64,000 nucleotides of DNA, taken from NCBI RefSeq assembly GCF_000699445.3, contig NC_067196.1:1736001-1800000 (forward strand), read 5' to 3'. The notes under the pieces were generated by a model, which worked only from the letters and a program-made list of their open reading frames with translations, ran no database searches and had not been told where the DNA came from. Below, piece after piece: positions 30,841-40,872 of the stretch. Source of the DNA: Schistosoma haematobium (taxonomy: Eukaryota > Platyhelminthes > Trematoda > Strigeidida > Schistosomatidae). Made by a program: the position numbers and the translations under genes. Every line of letters begins with the position of its first letter. Position 1 is the stretch's first letter.

Positions 30841-31050
30841 CCTATTATTTAATTCAATTCACAAAATCTGCTACGACTGGGTAAAATATGTAGTAAGTAT
30901 CAAACAAAACATTTCTGTGGTGACTGGAATAATCTTGGCAAAAACTAAACTTAAACGGCCAGCCCCCGAGCCTCTAAACTATAAACCTAATTCACAAGGC
31001 AGTAAGTTAGCGTTGAGAAACGGTGTCCTAAGGTAGACATCAACTCGGAT
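30841..31050. other. Spacer between G2 and the hammerhead remnant
   Basis: No gene recognised. The first bases (cctat) would be the outer target duplication of G2, but no partner is available because the 3' LTR is missing. Confidence 0.3.
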
Positions 31051-31093
31051 GCAGGTACATCCAGGACGAAACGCGCGTCCTGGATTTCACTGC
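31051..31093 (+). ncRNA. Sm-alpha-type hammerhead remnant lacking its core
   Basis: GCAGGTACATCCAG (31051-31064) and TGGATTTCACTGC (31081-31093) are the two strands of a hammerhead stem I with its loop-interaction bulges. Between them are GGAC GAAAC, the self-complementary ACGCGCGT stem III and a GTC cleavage triplet. The expected CTGATGA core and 5' half of stem II are missing, as if deleted cleanly after CCAG. Family knowledge: this stem I and stem III match the well-studied schistosome ribozyme. No activity is expected. Confidence 0.6.
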
Positions 31094-31345
31094 CGGTCAC
31101 TATCTATCTTTGCTTGTAAGATCAAGGTGAGCCTATTGGATCCGTGCCAGGTTTTCGTCAAATAGGTGAAGCAATTGACAAACTCAATTACTTCACTTTC
31201 TGTGGTCGATCCAGACGACGACCTAAACAAATTCTGAAATAACTTTTTTGAGCGGTAGGGAGAGAAACACATCCTAATGACACTCGAACTGTTGGTTGAT
31301 GTCACCGAAAGATTGCGTTTTGTTAGGATCTTCACCAAACAAAAC
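31087..31345 (-). pseudogene. LINE reverse transcriptase fragment
   Basis: Minus-strand frames resemble the segment just after the catalytic box of LINE C: SVIRMCFSPYRSKKLF (normally MRFxPSKCKxLLQ), then STTESEVIEFVNCFTYL (usually EVVExFxYLGS). It is short and decayed. Confidence 0.5.
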
Positions 31346-31659
31346 TATTTTTGAAACCTTAGAGCTAACAGAGAGGTCAAAAGACAAGTGCATGCCATTG
31401 ACCAAGAATTGGCCGATATAGTGTTGTTAGTTGTTCATCTGGTTAGCAACTGACCTGAATTGGACTGCACACCATTGAAAAAACCTACGCCAACCTCCTC
31501 ACTGAGTGGAAGTTTGGCTTTTTGAGTTCAGCCGCAGTAATTCAGATAAGAGTACATCAATTTCATTGAAGTATCCTACGTCAAGAAGTAAGTCTCCTGA
31601 TAAGTGATTAATCCTTGAGAATTCAGGTGAGAAAATTTATCTGTGAAAGAATTTCTATG

Positions 31660-32411
31660 ACTAAATGAAATAAAAATCAGGAATCTCTAGAATGGTGGAG
31701 TTGAATGCTACCATGAGGTTAAAAGATCGAGCGTCGGTAAGAATGTCTACATTGGAAAATCTGTTATCTGTAACTAATAGACAGTAAAGCAACTTCTGTT
31801 TAAGTGTACAAAGAATATCCACCTCATGTTTAACAACGAAATCTGCAAACAAATAAATAAAGTAGCAATCAGATTTCTCCTAGGTTCAATTCTTGATGAT
31901 ATTTTTATAGCCAAACTGGAAGTTTGACTATTACATGATGCTCTTAATAACTTGGAATACTATTACTAATACGTACACGATATACTAATTATCTACGAAA
32001 AATCAATTAACCAACAAGAACCGTTGGGAACAGTAAAAGACGCACATCCACGGACTATTTCCATATGTGAAGAATACAGAATTCCTTGGCGCTGGATGGT
32101 TTATTAAGAAATATGTTTTGAAAAGAAACCCGGACGGGACAATATATCAACTACCATAGCTCGACACCACTCCAACATAAATTTATTCTAACTAAACACC
32201 GGTCACAGAACCCAACGACTATACTCTGAGGATAATATAGGAGAATTAAACAAACTAAGGACGACGTTACTACAAAATGCATACCTCAGTAAGTTCATCA
32301 AGAAATACGTAACTTAGCTTGAAGGCAAGATGCAGCCTTCCACAGATGAAAAGAAAAATCTAAACGTAAGACTCGGTTCGAAAGGTGATATATCGAGTGA
32401 GATTCTAACAC
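31660..32411 (+). pseudogene. Penelope-like element, reverse transcriptase part
   Basis: From about 31786 the plus strand reads FNNEICKQINKVAI, FLLGSILDDIFIAKLE, then a palm with DALNNLEYYY and YVHDILIIYEK (YVDD altered to YVHD), a thumb LRTTLLQNAYLSKFIKKY and VRLGSKGDISSEIL at 32360-32404. Several stops are present. The last codons continue in frame across the LINE C insertion into 39361, so this is the front half of an element whose back half is at 39361-39815. The 5' limit is uncertain. Confidence 0.7.
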
Positions 32412-32830
32412 GTGGTCGGAAGTGGGGTGGCTCGCCCTCCCTCTCGAAATGCTCTCACACGGCCACGCGTATATAACCTCTGCCAGAGAAGTCCTACTCA
32501 CTGTCTTCTCGCACCAAGGGTGTTGTTTACGAAATTGAGAAGACAAAAAGCGAATCTCCAGCGCTTTAACCGGATCCCAAACCAATGGTGCACATGTGCT
32601 CCAGTATCCTGCAGGAACAAATGGCGAATGAACCAATCGTTGGTCACCGGCTACCATGGGACTGCATCTTCTCACGATGCTCCACTGCCTTGTGGGTCAG
32701 ACCTTAAGGTCGGAGGCTCGGGGTGTGGCTCCCTAAGAAAACCACCTGCATCGATCTGGGCACCCGGGCAGTATCACAGACCACACACAAATATGATGAA
32801 ATGTCGATATTTATGTAAAATACTTGCATT
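32412..32830 (+). repeat. R-repeat-like 5' end of LINE C
   Basis: Aligns with R copies over gctctcacacggccacgcgt, gttgtttacgaaattgagaa, ggtgcacatgtgctcc and ttggtcaccggctaccatgg. The usual tail is shortened. It lies inside the LINE C target duplication. It is therefore either the LINE's own 5' UTR or a repeat that inserted first at that end. Confidence 0.6.
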
Positions 32831-33029
32831 GCTTCGATTAACAATCAAACGATTCACATTATCATTATTATTATTCACTACTATTATTGTTATCATTATT
32901 ATAACTTACTAAGTCATTCACTCTTTTTCATTCCCACTTTATGTATCCTTATTTCTCGACATATACAGCAGCTCGCCTATGGTGGAAATTCGGCTCTATC
33001 TAAACGTTCTTGAGTCACTGTATGGTTGA

Positions 33030-33146
33030 AAATTGTATGCTACCACCGAATACGAGTACTGAAGCAGTTTTTCTGAAACCACGTGCACCATTCAAACTGG
33101 CTGCCTTCAACGTTTGCACACTTATGCAGGTCGGACAACAGATAAG
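33030..33146 (+). pseudogene. LINE C endonuclease N-terminus (before A3)
   Basis: Reads AVFLKPRAPFKLAAFNVCTL then MQVGQQI and stops at the A3 insertion. Continuing at 36993 the same frame gives RLAMSLESLNIDVCC. Confidence 0.75.
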
Positions 33147-33347
33147 TCAGTCAGTCAGCTACAACGTAGGACCAGGCACATATGTGCATCGGTCCAGGTT
33201 GCCATACCGCATCAGCACAACAAGATGAACACCGGATTCATAACAGTGGTTAGGTAAAAGGTGGTAATATATAAGAGAAAGATTGCATATAGAGATATAG
33301 TACAAGAAGAAAGAATTGGTTCGTAGAAAGAAAGATATGAAGCGAAT

Positions 33348-34514
33348 TTAATCTCTTAGTTTAAGGGAAGACAGGGAGTGTATACACCGACGCCATTGTG
33401 ATCGATTCTGAGCCATGTCACCAAGAGTCTCCAACCATTGGTTACGATAGTCACGCGGACCCCAACCAAGTAGTCTGCATCTACCAACATGGCTCAGACT
33501 AGAAGTTAGTGACTTCAAGCACTGATGCCACGTTTTGGTTTGGCCACCCCTAACTTTCTTCCAACCATTTCCAATACCGGATAGCACTGCACGTCGTGGT
33601 AATCGGTGTTCAGGCATACGTAACACGTGGCCCAACCATCTCAGTCGATGAAGATTCATAACCTCCTCAACTGATTTACCATCATTTCCTAATACCCTGC
33701 GTCTAACCTCACTATTACTTACCCGATTATCCCAGCAGACGCCAGCAATATTTCTAAGGCATCTGTGGTCAAATACTAGTAGCTTACGAGTGTCTTCTAC
33801 CCTTAAAGACCATGTTTCGCTGCCGTAAATTAAGACAGAACTGACTGCCGCGCAGTATACTCGTCCTTTTATTGATAGACGGATATCTCGCCTTCGCCAC
33901 AGGTGACGTAAGTTGACAAAAGCCGAACGAGCTTTTCGAATCCGTGCTGAGATTTCGTCCGATACCAACCCATTAGGGCTGATCAGACTTCCAATATAAG
34001 TAAAGTTATCAACGCGTTCGACTACTTCACTCCCTATCCTTAGTTCAGGTGTTAACGCAGACCAGTCCTGAAGCAGCAACTTGCATTTAGAGGGAGAGAA
34101 GCGCATTCCAAACATCCTGGCATTGTTGCTCAGTGCTCCCAGAAGACTCTGCATTTTGTCAGCGTCTTCACCAAACAGGACTATGTCATCTGCGTATTCT
34201 AAGTCGATAAGTGGACCTCCTGGATGGAGATCAATACCCGAGAACTCAGTCGACGAGAAAGTTATTTCCATCAGTAGGTCTATAATGAAATTAAATAAAA
34301 ATGGAGAAAGTGGACAGCCTTGACGGACACCACTTGAGGTTGCAAACGCAGATGACAGTTCGCTATAAGCTCTGACTCGATCAGTAGTGTTCAAGTAAAG
34401 AGCCTTCACAAGGTTTATGTACTTCTGAGGTACGCCTGTCAATGACAGACACTGCCACAGAACCTCGCGGTCTACCGAGTCAAATGCTGCTTTTAAGTCA
34501 AGAAAGACCACCAT
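33348..34514 (-). CDS. LINE A3 reverse transcriptase
   Basis: 388 aa, open: VVFLDLKAAFDSVDREVLWQ, GVRQGCPLSPFLFNFIIDL, catalytic LEYADDIVLFGED, MRFSPSKCKLLLQDW, FTYIGSLISPNGL, WRRRDIRLSIKGRVYCAA, YGSETWSLR, LRWLGHVLRMPEHRLPRRA and a C-terminal HVGRCRLLGWGPRDYRNQW tail. The same frame extends upstream past the first ATG to the TGA near 34761. Copies A1 and A2 are truncated relatives. Confidence 0.8.
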   Translation of the reverse strand: MVVFLDLKAAFDSVDREVLWQCLSLTGVPQKYINLVKALYLNTTDRVRAYSELSSAFATSSGVRQGCPLSPFLFNFIIDLLMEITFSSTEFSGIDLHPGGPLIDLEYADDIVLFGEDADKMQSLLGALSNNARMFGMRFSPSKCKLLLQDWSALTPELRIGSEVVERVDNFTYIGSLISPNGLVSDEISARIRKARSAFVNLRHLWRRRDIRLSIKGRVYCAAVSSVLIYGSETWSLRVEDTRKLLVFDHRCLRNIAGVCWDNRVSNSEVRRRVLGNDGKSVEEVMNLHRLRWLGHVLRMPEHRLPRRAVLSGIGNGWKKVRGGQTKTWHQCLKSLTSSLSHVGRCRLLGWGPRDYRNQWLETLGDMAQNRSQWRRCIHSLSSLKLRD

Positions 34515-34763
34515 CGTCGGACGCCGATAAGTATGCCTATGTTCTAGAACCTGACGAATGGTGAATATGTGGTCGATGCAGCCACGACCAGGTCTGAAGC
34601 CAACTTGGTTTTCTCGTGTTTGCAGTTCACGAGTCTTAGTTAGGCGTCTGATAATTATCGAGGCTAGTATTTTAGATATTATATTAGTTAAACTAATCCC
34701 TCTGTGGTTTTCACAGGATGATTTTGACTCTTTCTTATATATTGGGACGATAAGTGATTGTGA

Positions 34764-35933
34764 TCAGTCAGATGGAATAACGTCTAACTCCCAGATCTTA
34801 GCTAAAATATTAGTCAACCTAATAGCTAAAATTGGACCACCATCCTTAAAGACTTCTGGAACCAGTCCATCTGGACCAGCTGCCCTTCCTCGTTTCAGAT
34901 TATCTATAGCCTTTTGAACTTCAGCAAGAGTTGGGGGACCTACTTCAATGTTCCATTCACGCTGTCTGGGAATGGAGGGTAGTTGTAGAGTAGCTGAAGG
35001 CCAGCTGAACTGTTCCCTAAAGTGTTCCGCCCATCGTTCTAAACGTCTGGACTGGGAATAGATGAGAGTATCGTCTTTTTCCGATATAATCTCACTTACA
35101 CTTGACTTATTAATTCCAGTTTCTTTTATTAGTCTGTAAAGTTGTCTTGTGTTCCCTATAGTCGCCGCCTTTTCCATCTCTTTTGCTTTCGTTGCCCACC
35201 ACTGCTCACGGTCGTTTCTTAAACTTTTTCTTAACCTAGATCTGATTTGTTGTCGCTCTTCATCATGTTCGGAACCTGATGGAACGAGTTTGCGAGAATC
35301 CATCAGTGTGATAGACTTTGAAGAAATCCACTGGCCCTTTGAAACTCTGTGGTTTAAGTTGCTAATAGAAGTCACTGCTGCTTCCACAGCTGCTTGTATG
35401 TCTTTCCAAGCAACATCTGGGTCAGCCTCGTCTTCAGAACTACCTAAGTGTGAACTCAGTTGTTCTTGGAACCTATTTTTGGTTTTCTCGTTACTCAATT
35501 CAGTTCTAATTGGTCTTTTTAATGTGGCTTTTTTGCGTCCGGTGAGGCGCAAGCAGATGCGTGCCCGTATTAGGGCGTGGTCGGAGTCCAAGCAGGTACT
35601 CCAGAATGAGCGACAATCTTCTACCGACTCTCTCCAACGATGACTGATGGCAATATGGTCTATTTGAGTCCATCGTTGGTTTGGTGTAGGGGGTCGCCAT
35701 GTTAGACGATGTCTCTCCTTATGCTTAAAATTTGTGTTTGCTAAAAATAAGCGATTGTCTGAGCACAGTTGCAGCAGACGGTCACCATTATCTGTTCGCT
35801 GTGCCGGAATGCTAAAATATCCACCTAAATGCCTTTCTGTGTGGTTTAAGCTACCTATCTGAGCATTAAAGTCACCCACTACGAGTACGTTTAGCTTTCT
35901 GAAGAAGTTCAGATAACTTTCTGTAAAATTCAT
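34764..35933 (-). CDS. LINE A3 endonuclease C-terminus and linker to RT
   Basis: 389-aa frame: VVGDFNAQIG, TWRPPTPNQRWTQIDHIAIS, LDSDHALIRARIC (catalytic DH), a charged linker (EMEKAATIGNTRQLYRLIKE, RWAEHFREQF) and the RT entry LKRGRAAGPDGLVPEVFKDG. It ends at a TGA replacing a Trp codon after IPSD. The true initiation is upstream in the other frame. Confidence 0.75.
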   Translation of the reverse strand: MNFTESYLNFFRKLNVLVVGDFNAQIGSLNHTERHLGGYFSIPAQRTDNGDRLLQLCSDNRLFLANTNFKHKERHRLTWRPPTPNQRWTQIDHIAISHRWRESVEDCRSFWSTCLDSDHALIRARICLRLTGRKKATLKRPIRTELSNEKTKNRFQEQLSSHLGSSEDEADPDVAWKDIQAAVEAAVTSISNLNHRVSKGQWISSKSITLMDSRKLVPSGSEHDEERQQIRSRLRKSLRNDREQWWATKAKEMEKAATIGNTRQLYRLIKETGINKSSVSEIISEKDDTLIYSQSRRLERWAEHFREQFSWPSATLQLPSIPRQREWNIEVGPPTLAEVQKAIDNLKRGRAAGPDGLVPEVFKDGGPILAIRLTNILAKIWELDVIPSD

Positions 35934-36726
35934 CTTTCACATCATCTGAGCTGCAGTCAGTGGGAGCGTAGGCAGAAACGACAAAAGGGCAACGACGTGT
36001 GTCCCTATCCTTCCGAGTTCTTACGGAGCCGTTTAGCCGAACAGCACATAGACGACTGTTGACGGGGATCCACTCTAGCAGTGCTTGTTCCGCCCTCATG
36101 CTTAGTGCTATGCCTACACCTGCCAGTCCACGAGAACTGGCCATCGGGTCACCAGATACACGTAGGGTGTATCTCGTTGGTTCTCCGTTTTGCCGAGGTG
36201 AGGTCAAGTGAATGACCACACTGGAATCCTGTATGCGTGTTTCGGAGACACAGCATACATCAATGGAAAGAGACTCTAGGGTTTTAGCCAAGGAAGCCTG
36301 CTGACCGATTTGACATAGAGTGCGTACGTTGAAAGCTCCAATGTGTAGTTTGGAGCGAGGTTTCAGTAGACCTGGGACAGAGTTTTGAGCACTAGAATCG
36401 TTGGCTATGGTGACACTTGAGGAGGAAGCCGAAGGAGGAAGTTTAGGGTTGAAAGTCGATGTAGGAGGAATAATAGGAATTGAAGAGGAAGGTTGATTAT
36501 GAATACAATGGCCTTGTGTGCTGTTAGAGGTATGAGGGCGGTTATCACTTCCCGGTTGCCCACACCGTGGAAGGGTTCTTCTGGAGGTACCTGAAAAGGA
36601 AATTGGATTAGAGGCGGTCTCAGCGACCTGAGAGCGTGACCGCAGTGCCCAAGGGACAACTGCTTGAGGCCGGTCGCGCACGGCCTTTTCGTGGAAGGTT
36701 TTTGACATGTTAGATCCGTTCTTCAA
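35872..36726 (-). CDS. LINE A3 endonuclease, N-terminal part
   Basis: 284-aa frame beginning in a Ser/Pro-rich leader (MSKTFHEKAVRDRPQAV), then LHIGAFNVRTLCQIGQ, DVCCVSETRIQDS, SRGLAGVGIALS and VVSAYAPTDCS. The exo-endo-phosphatase fold continues in the next frame at LVVGDFNAQIG after a frameshift near 35890. The start codon chosen is the first ATG after the GC-richer 5' UTR. Confidence 0.75.
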   Translation of the reverse strand: MKNGSNMSKTFHEKAVRDRPQAVVPWALRSRSQVAETASNPISFSGTSRRTLPRCGQPGSDNRPHTSNSTQGHCIHNQPSSSIPIIPPTSTFNPKLPPSASSSSVTIANDSSAQNSVPGLLKPRSKLHIGAFNVRTLCQIGQQASLAKTLESLSIDVCCVSETRIQDSSVVIHLTSPRQNGEPTRYTLRVSGDPMASSRGLAGVGIALSMRAEQALLEWIPVNSRLCAVRLNGSVRTRKDRDTRRCPFVVSAYAPTDCSSDDVKDEFYRKLSELLQKAKRTRSG

Positions 36727-36992
36727 AGGGCCTTACCGCCGGAGACGGAAATCCGTGAGGTAAGGTGAGGTGTGCATTTTAAGGGTCGACCTTTTCTAAC
36801 CCCACCCCTCCTTGTGGGAAGGCAGCATCGCTGTCATGCTGGTTGTCTGAAGGAAACACCTTATTGCTGTCACACCTCTGTACAGTCAGCAGTACGACTT
36901 CGCCTTCGGACCTTAGGTTTGTTGCTTTTAGTCTTACCGCTCTTCAACCGACCTGTCTGACATGGTAGGACCTTGAGGAACGGTTGTTCCAA

Positions 36993-38600
36993 ATAAGGCT
37001 GGCTATGTCTTTGGAAAGTCTTAATATCGATGTTTGTTGTCTATCCGAGACCAGTATTCAAGACTCTGGTGAAGTACTTCAAATTCGCTCTCCATCTGTC
37101 GCTTCAAAAAGCATGTTTTACGTGCGTTTATCCGGGGACCCTGTGGCATCTTCGTCTGGTCTTGCTGGCGTTGGTGTCGCACTAAGCTCTGGAGCTGAAG
37201 CAGCATTAATCGACTGGATCCCCATTAACAGTCGGTTATGTGCTGGTAGATTAGAAAATTCCATCAAAGTGAGAAGAAATCGACGTGAGAAACGATGTCT
37301 TTTCGTCATCTCCACCTATGCCCCAACAGATTGCAGCCCGGATGCAATCAAGGATGAATTTTACCACCAGTTAACTGTTCTTCTTCAGAAAGTGCGTTTG
37401 ACAGATGTTGTAGTACTAGCCAAAGACTTGAATGCTCAGGTTTGGCGTCTAGGCACAGAAGAGAGTCGCTTAGGTGGCTGATGGGGACTTGTTAGTCGCG
37501 GGACAGATAACGGGGACCGGAAGCTCTTCCAACTCATCTAAGCCACTGGCATCAAGAAGTCTGTTGTGAGCGAAACAATCTGCGAGGATGACGGAACGCC
37601 AATCACTAACATCCATCGACGTCTTGGACGATAGGCACAATTTTCCGAAGTACAGTTCAACTGGCCTTCTGCTCCGGCAACATCGGTCAGACTGTCCTGC
37701 CCTCCACGACTCGTGACGACTGATCCACTAAATGAGGAAGTCCGCAAGGAACTTCAACTTTTGAAGAGTTACAAATCACCTGACCGATATGACTTACCTC
37801 CGGCTCCTTTTAAAGATGGTGGTGACTTTCTGACTAAGGAACTGACTGTGTTGTTCACAAATGTCTGGGAGCTAGAGAGTGTGCCAACGTCATGGAATGA
37901 GGCAATAGTTGTCCTTATCTTTAAAAAGGATCCACGTCGTTCCTGTAACAACTATCGGGGGATAAGTCTACTCCCGATTGCGTCCAAGCTATTGGCTTCC
38001 GTCATACTTCGTAGGTTGTTCAAAACTCGAGAAAGATTGACTCGCGAGGAGCAGGCTGGGTTTCATTCTGGTCAAGGATGTATTGATCATATCTTCACCC
38101 TCCACCAAATGTTAGAACATCGCCATAATTATCAAAGACCAACAATCGTAGTGTTTCTTGACATCAGGGCTGCCTTCGATTCGTTGGATAGGACTGTTCT
38201 CTGGGATTGTCTATTGAAGAAGGGTGTGTCTGAGAAGTTTATTAACATCCTAAAAGCCCTATATACAAACACCTCAGGCAGAGTGGGGGAATACAACCAC
38301 CTCTCTCCATTGTTCCATTCGAGCAGTGGGGTTAGACAGGGTTTCCCAATCTCACCATTCCCTTTCAACTTTACCATCGATGACATTCTGGAAACAGCTC
38401 TGACGGATGCAAGTAATGGCGGTGTGGATCTTTTGCCTGGAGAAAGACTTCTCCACCTTGAGCATGCGGATGATATTGTCTTACTATGCGATAATGCTCA
38501 AGGCATGCAATCCGCACTTAATCAGTTGGCAATCAGTGTCCGTAGGTATGGTGTGTGCTGTGCACCTTCGAAGTGCAAAGTACTTCTACAAGACTGGTAG
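36993..38600 (+). pseudogene. LINE C endonuclease and reverse transcriptase
   Basis: The endonuclease resumes after A3: DVCCLSETSIQDSG, GLAGVGVALSSGAEAAL, VISTYAPTDCSPDAIKDEF, then AKDLNAQV where GDFNAQV is usual, so a catalytic-region change. After stops near 37480 a segment of the domain is missing. RT runs from about 37713 with YRGISLLPIASKLLASVIL, VVFLDIRAAFDSLDR, GVRQGFPISPFPFNF and LEHADDIVLL (catalytic ADD kept), and stops after VLLQDW at 38600. The tail continues in broken frames to about 39110. Confidence 0.75.
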
Positions 38601-39130
38601 GATTCTAATCCTGTACTCAACCTGAATGGTGAGCAGATAGAAGTAGTCGAGAAGTTCATGTATCTGGGTAGCTTCATAAGTGCTGGTGGTGGCGTGAGTG
38701 ATGAGATCAATGCACGTATAGTGAAATCCAGAGCGGCTTATGCCGATCTGGACCATCTTTGGAGCCTTCGTGATGTTAGTCTGGATGTAAAAGGTCGGAT
38801 CTACAGCGCGCCGGTGAGAGCAGTTTTGCTCTATGATTGTGAAAGCTAGCCTCTCCGAGTTGAGGACGTTAGACAACTCTCTGTGTCCGATGATCTTTGT
38901 CTCCGAAGGATTGCTCACATCCAGTGGCAACACTATGTTAGTAATGTAGAGGTTCGGCATCGTGTGTCCGGGCACAGAGACGATGATGCAATTGGTGTCA
39001 CCATCTTGAAACACCGACTCCGGTAGCTTGGACACGTTCTACGAATGTCGTCCCTGAGAATCCCACGTCATGCAATATTTGCCGACTCTGAGACTGGTTG
39101 GAAAAAGCGGAGAGGTGGTCTTCTTCATAA
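38600..39130 (+). pseudogene. LINE C RT C-terminus, degraded
   Basis: After the stop at 38600 the same frame reads NPVLNLNGEQIEVVEKFMYL, GGVSDEINARIVKSRAAY and DVKGRIYSAPVRAVLLY, then, past further stops, LGHVLRMSSLRIPRHAIF and SETGWKKRRGG. It is decayed but colinear with the family. Confidence 0.7.
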
Positions 39131-39275
39131 AAAAATGGTTGTTTTTTCCTTAACTGAAAAATTCTTCTGATTATACTTTTCCGTTTCTCCCATTATTATT
39201 ACTACTAACACTAATCTGTTCGTTATTGTCCTTTTTTTACGCTCTTACCTTTTTCTCTCTTCGAATTCTGATTGT

Positions 39276-39350
39276 TTTGTGTGGCGCATATATATTTGGT
39301 GTCCTCTTTTACCAATATTTATGTGCTCAAATAAATAATAAATAAATAAT
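39276..39350 (+). repeat. LINE C 3' tail shared with R repeat
   Basis: tgtgtggcgcatatatattt, accaatatttatgtgctcaa and the AAATAA-rich end match the R-repeat tail. The right edge coincides exactly with the second copy of the 10-bp target duplication. Confidence 0.65.
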
Positions 39351-39360
39351 ATTCTAACAC

Positions 39361-39815
39361 ATCGAATAATTAGACCCATTAAAACGACTCTGGATGATGA
39401 CAAACTACACATAACTTCCTCAAGGAAGCTAATACTGATACAGTAAATTAGGGATAAGATACCGACGATAGGCTTAACTATGTGTTTATCAATTCAACTG
39501 CTCCGGTGGAGCCAATTACATCGCCCGCACTCAAAAGTCTTCATCCTTACGCGCTTGCAAACACAAACCTGAATGGTATAGAAAAGGTCTCACTAAATCT
39601 ACTAACAATGTTATTCTTTCCCACTTAATCGACCAAGGACAACATTCAAGTTGAAGATGGCTACTGAGTTATATATCAAGTCCCTAGTAATCTGAAAACA
39701 GATGCAAAATTACGCTTACTACATATTGCTGAAGCATTTGATAGCAATCCAAATAGACACATGTCTTCAAAAATGTTACACAAAACCTGTCTGTTTAGCT
39801 TGACCCACATTAGGG
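39361..39815 (+). pseudogene. Penelope-like element, GIY-YIG endonuclease part
   Basis: Continues the frame of 31660-32411: RIIRPIKTTLDDDKLHIT, then in a shifted frame CVYQFNCSGGANYIARTQK, RACKHKPEWYRKGLTKSTNN, VILSHLIDQGQHSS and, after a stop, IYQVPSNLKTDAKLRLLHIA. This is the C-terminal GIY-YIG nuclease typical of Penelope-like elements (C-x-C/GxxYIGRT...HL...GH). The catalytic YIG is altered to YIA, and stops plus frameshifts are present. Confidence 0.7.
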
Positions 39816-40370
39816 TCGTATCATCATTAGTTTCGACTGTATCCTCCCTTCATTGAATTTGTAACTGTAAAGACCGATAAGTTATTGAAAACGATCGTTA
39901 GTCTAAGATTATTTAATGGTTTATTTCAGACGTGTCTAGCCTTTACCTAAAAAGTCAGTACAATGTTACAAATGAGCAAGATTTGTGCTCACGAATATCA
40001 TATAAATGGGTTTTAAAATTACATGCATACTCGGCTTTCTGTTTTCCACAGTTTAAAGTGTGACGTACGATGAGCCCAGCTTGCCAAAATGAAGACGGAA
40101 GCTGCTATACTAAAAGTCCTAATATAATGAAAATATTTGATGAACAGCCATGCCGCTTAACTCCAGATACTATACCAAAAACATTAAAAAAGTCAGTACT
40201 TAGATCTACATAGTACAGTGTATTAACTCCTTGTTTGGTCCCCATAAGAACACTCTCTTGAATACATAGGTTGGTTATTTGGGTTAATAACTGTTATCAT
40301 TAACTGCTTATTTTGAAGACGAATAGCAAATCAAATATACCAACAAATAAGTGTTTGTACATGAACTTAC
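39816..40370. other. Probable intron sequence
   Basis: No recognisable feature. It lies just downstream of the donor of the minus-strand exon 40371-40596. Confidence 0.3.
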
Positions 40371-40596
40371 GGTGTCATTATATCCCTGATTAATCCCCAG
40401 ATATAAGGAATGTGGCTTGTGCTTTGAAGTGGACCATGACGTTGATTTCACAGAATCTTCTAAACTAAGACCTCGAATGAGAGGAGGGACGTATCCTGGA
40501 GGTATAGTTGAAGTGTTTTTAACATTAGCTCGTAAATCACAACTGCAAACATTCTTATCAGGAGTAAGAAAATCCATGTCTAGAAATATGTACGAT
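40371..40596 (-). CDS. Internal exon of a minus-strand gene
   Basis: 226-nt exon with a ctaatatatag acceptor and a perfect ACC|gtaagt donor. It enters with one leftover base and leaves in phase 0. It encodes 75 residues beginning SYIFLDMDFLTPDKNVCSCD, a Thr/Pro-rich middle (NTSTIPPGYVPPLIRGLSLE) and ends GINQGYNDT. I do not recognise a domain; it looks like a low-complexity linker. The phase-0 end is compatible with the phase-0 start of the RasGEF exon at 12632, and the strand agrees, so both may belong to one gene with a large intron; a separate gene is equally possible. Confidence 0.55.
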
Positions 40597-40872
40597 CTAT
40601 ATATTAGAGGATATGAGTAATAAGTGCTCCAGAATCATCAGATTGACTCCATAGTACCAAAATCCTACTACTCTTCACCTTCACGATATATATGTTATAG
40701 GGTAGTAAAACAACATTCAGTCTTCAGTCTTCAGTAATAAAGATAGGAGGTCTTTCGACATATATTAATCCTTGCAGTTTGTAATACTGTGAAATTCCAA
40801 TCTCGTTTTGAATATGTTAACAGACGGTGATGATATTACGTGTTCCGGTAGAGAATTCCAGTAATTCACTAC

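Larger units (their letters stand above)
33147..36992 (-). mobile_element. LINE A3, near full length, nested in LINE C
   Basis: This complete-looking 3.85-kb minus-strand element has a 5' UTR (about 36727-36992), endonuclease, RT and a 3' UTR ending in a TGAC-repeat tail. Target duplication ATAAG occurs at 33142-33146 and 36993-36997. Only two coding lesions were noticed: a frameshift between the ORFs overlapping at 35872-35933, and a TGA at a Trp codon (PSD-stop-SQSLI) near 34761. It is the best-preserved LINE in the window and the most recent of the nest. Confidence 0.85.
32412..39350 (+). mobile_element. LINE C, full insertion with nested LINE A3
   Basis: The insertion is bounded by perfect 10-bp direct repeats ATTCTAACAC (32402-32411 and 39351-39360). 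Its 5' 420 bp match the R repeat, followed by a non-coding leader, endonuclease and RT, and a 3' tail (tgtgtggcgcatatatattt then ...aaataaataataaataaata) that also matches the R-repeat tail. LINE A3 (33147-36992) interrupts it inside the endonuclease. Several stops, an altered catalytic site and an endonuclease-RT deletion make it inactive. Confidence 0.85.
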
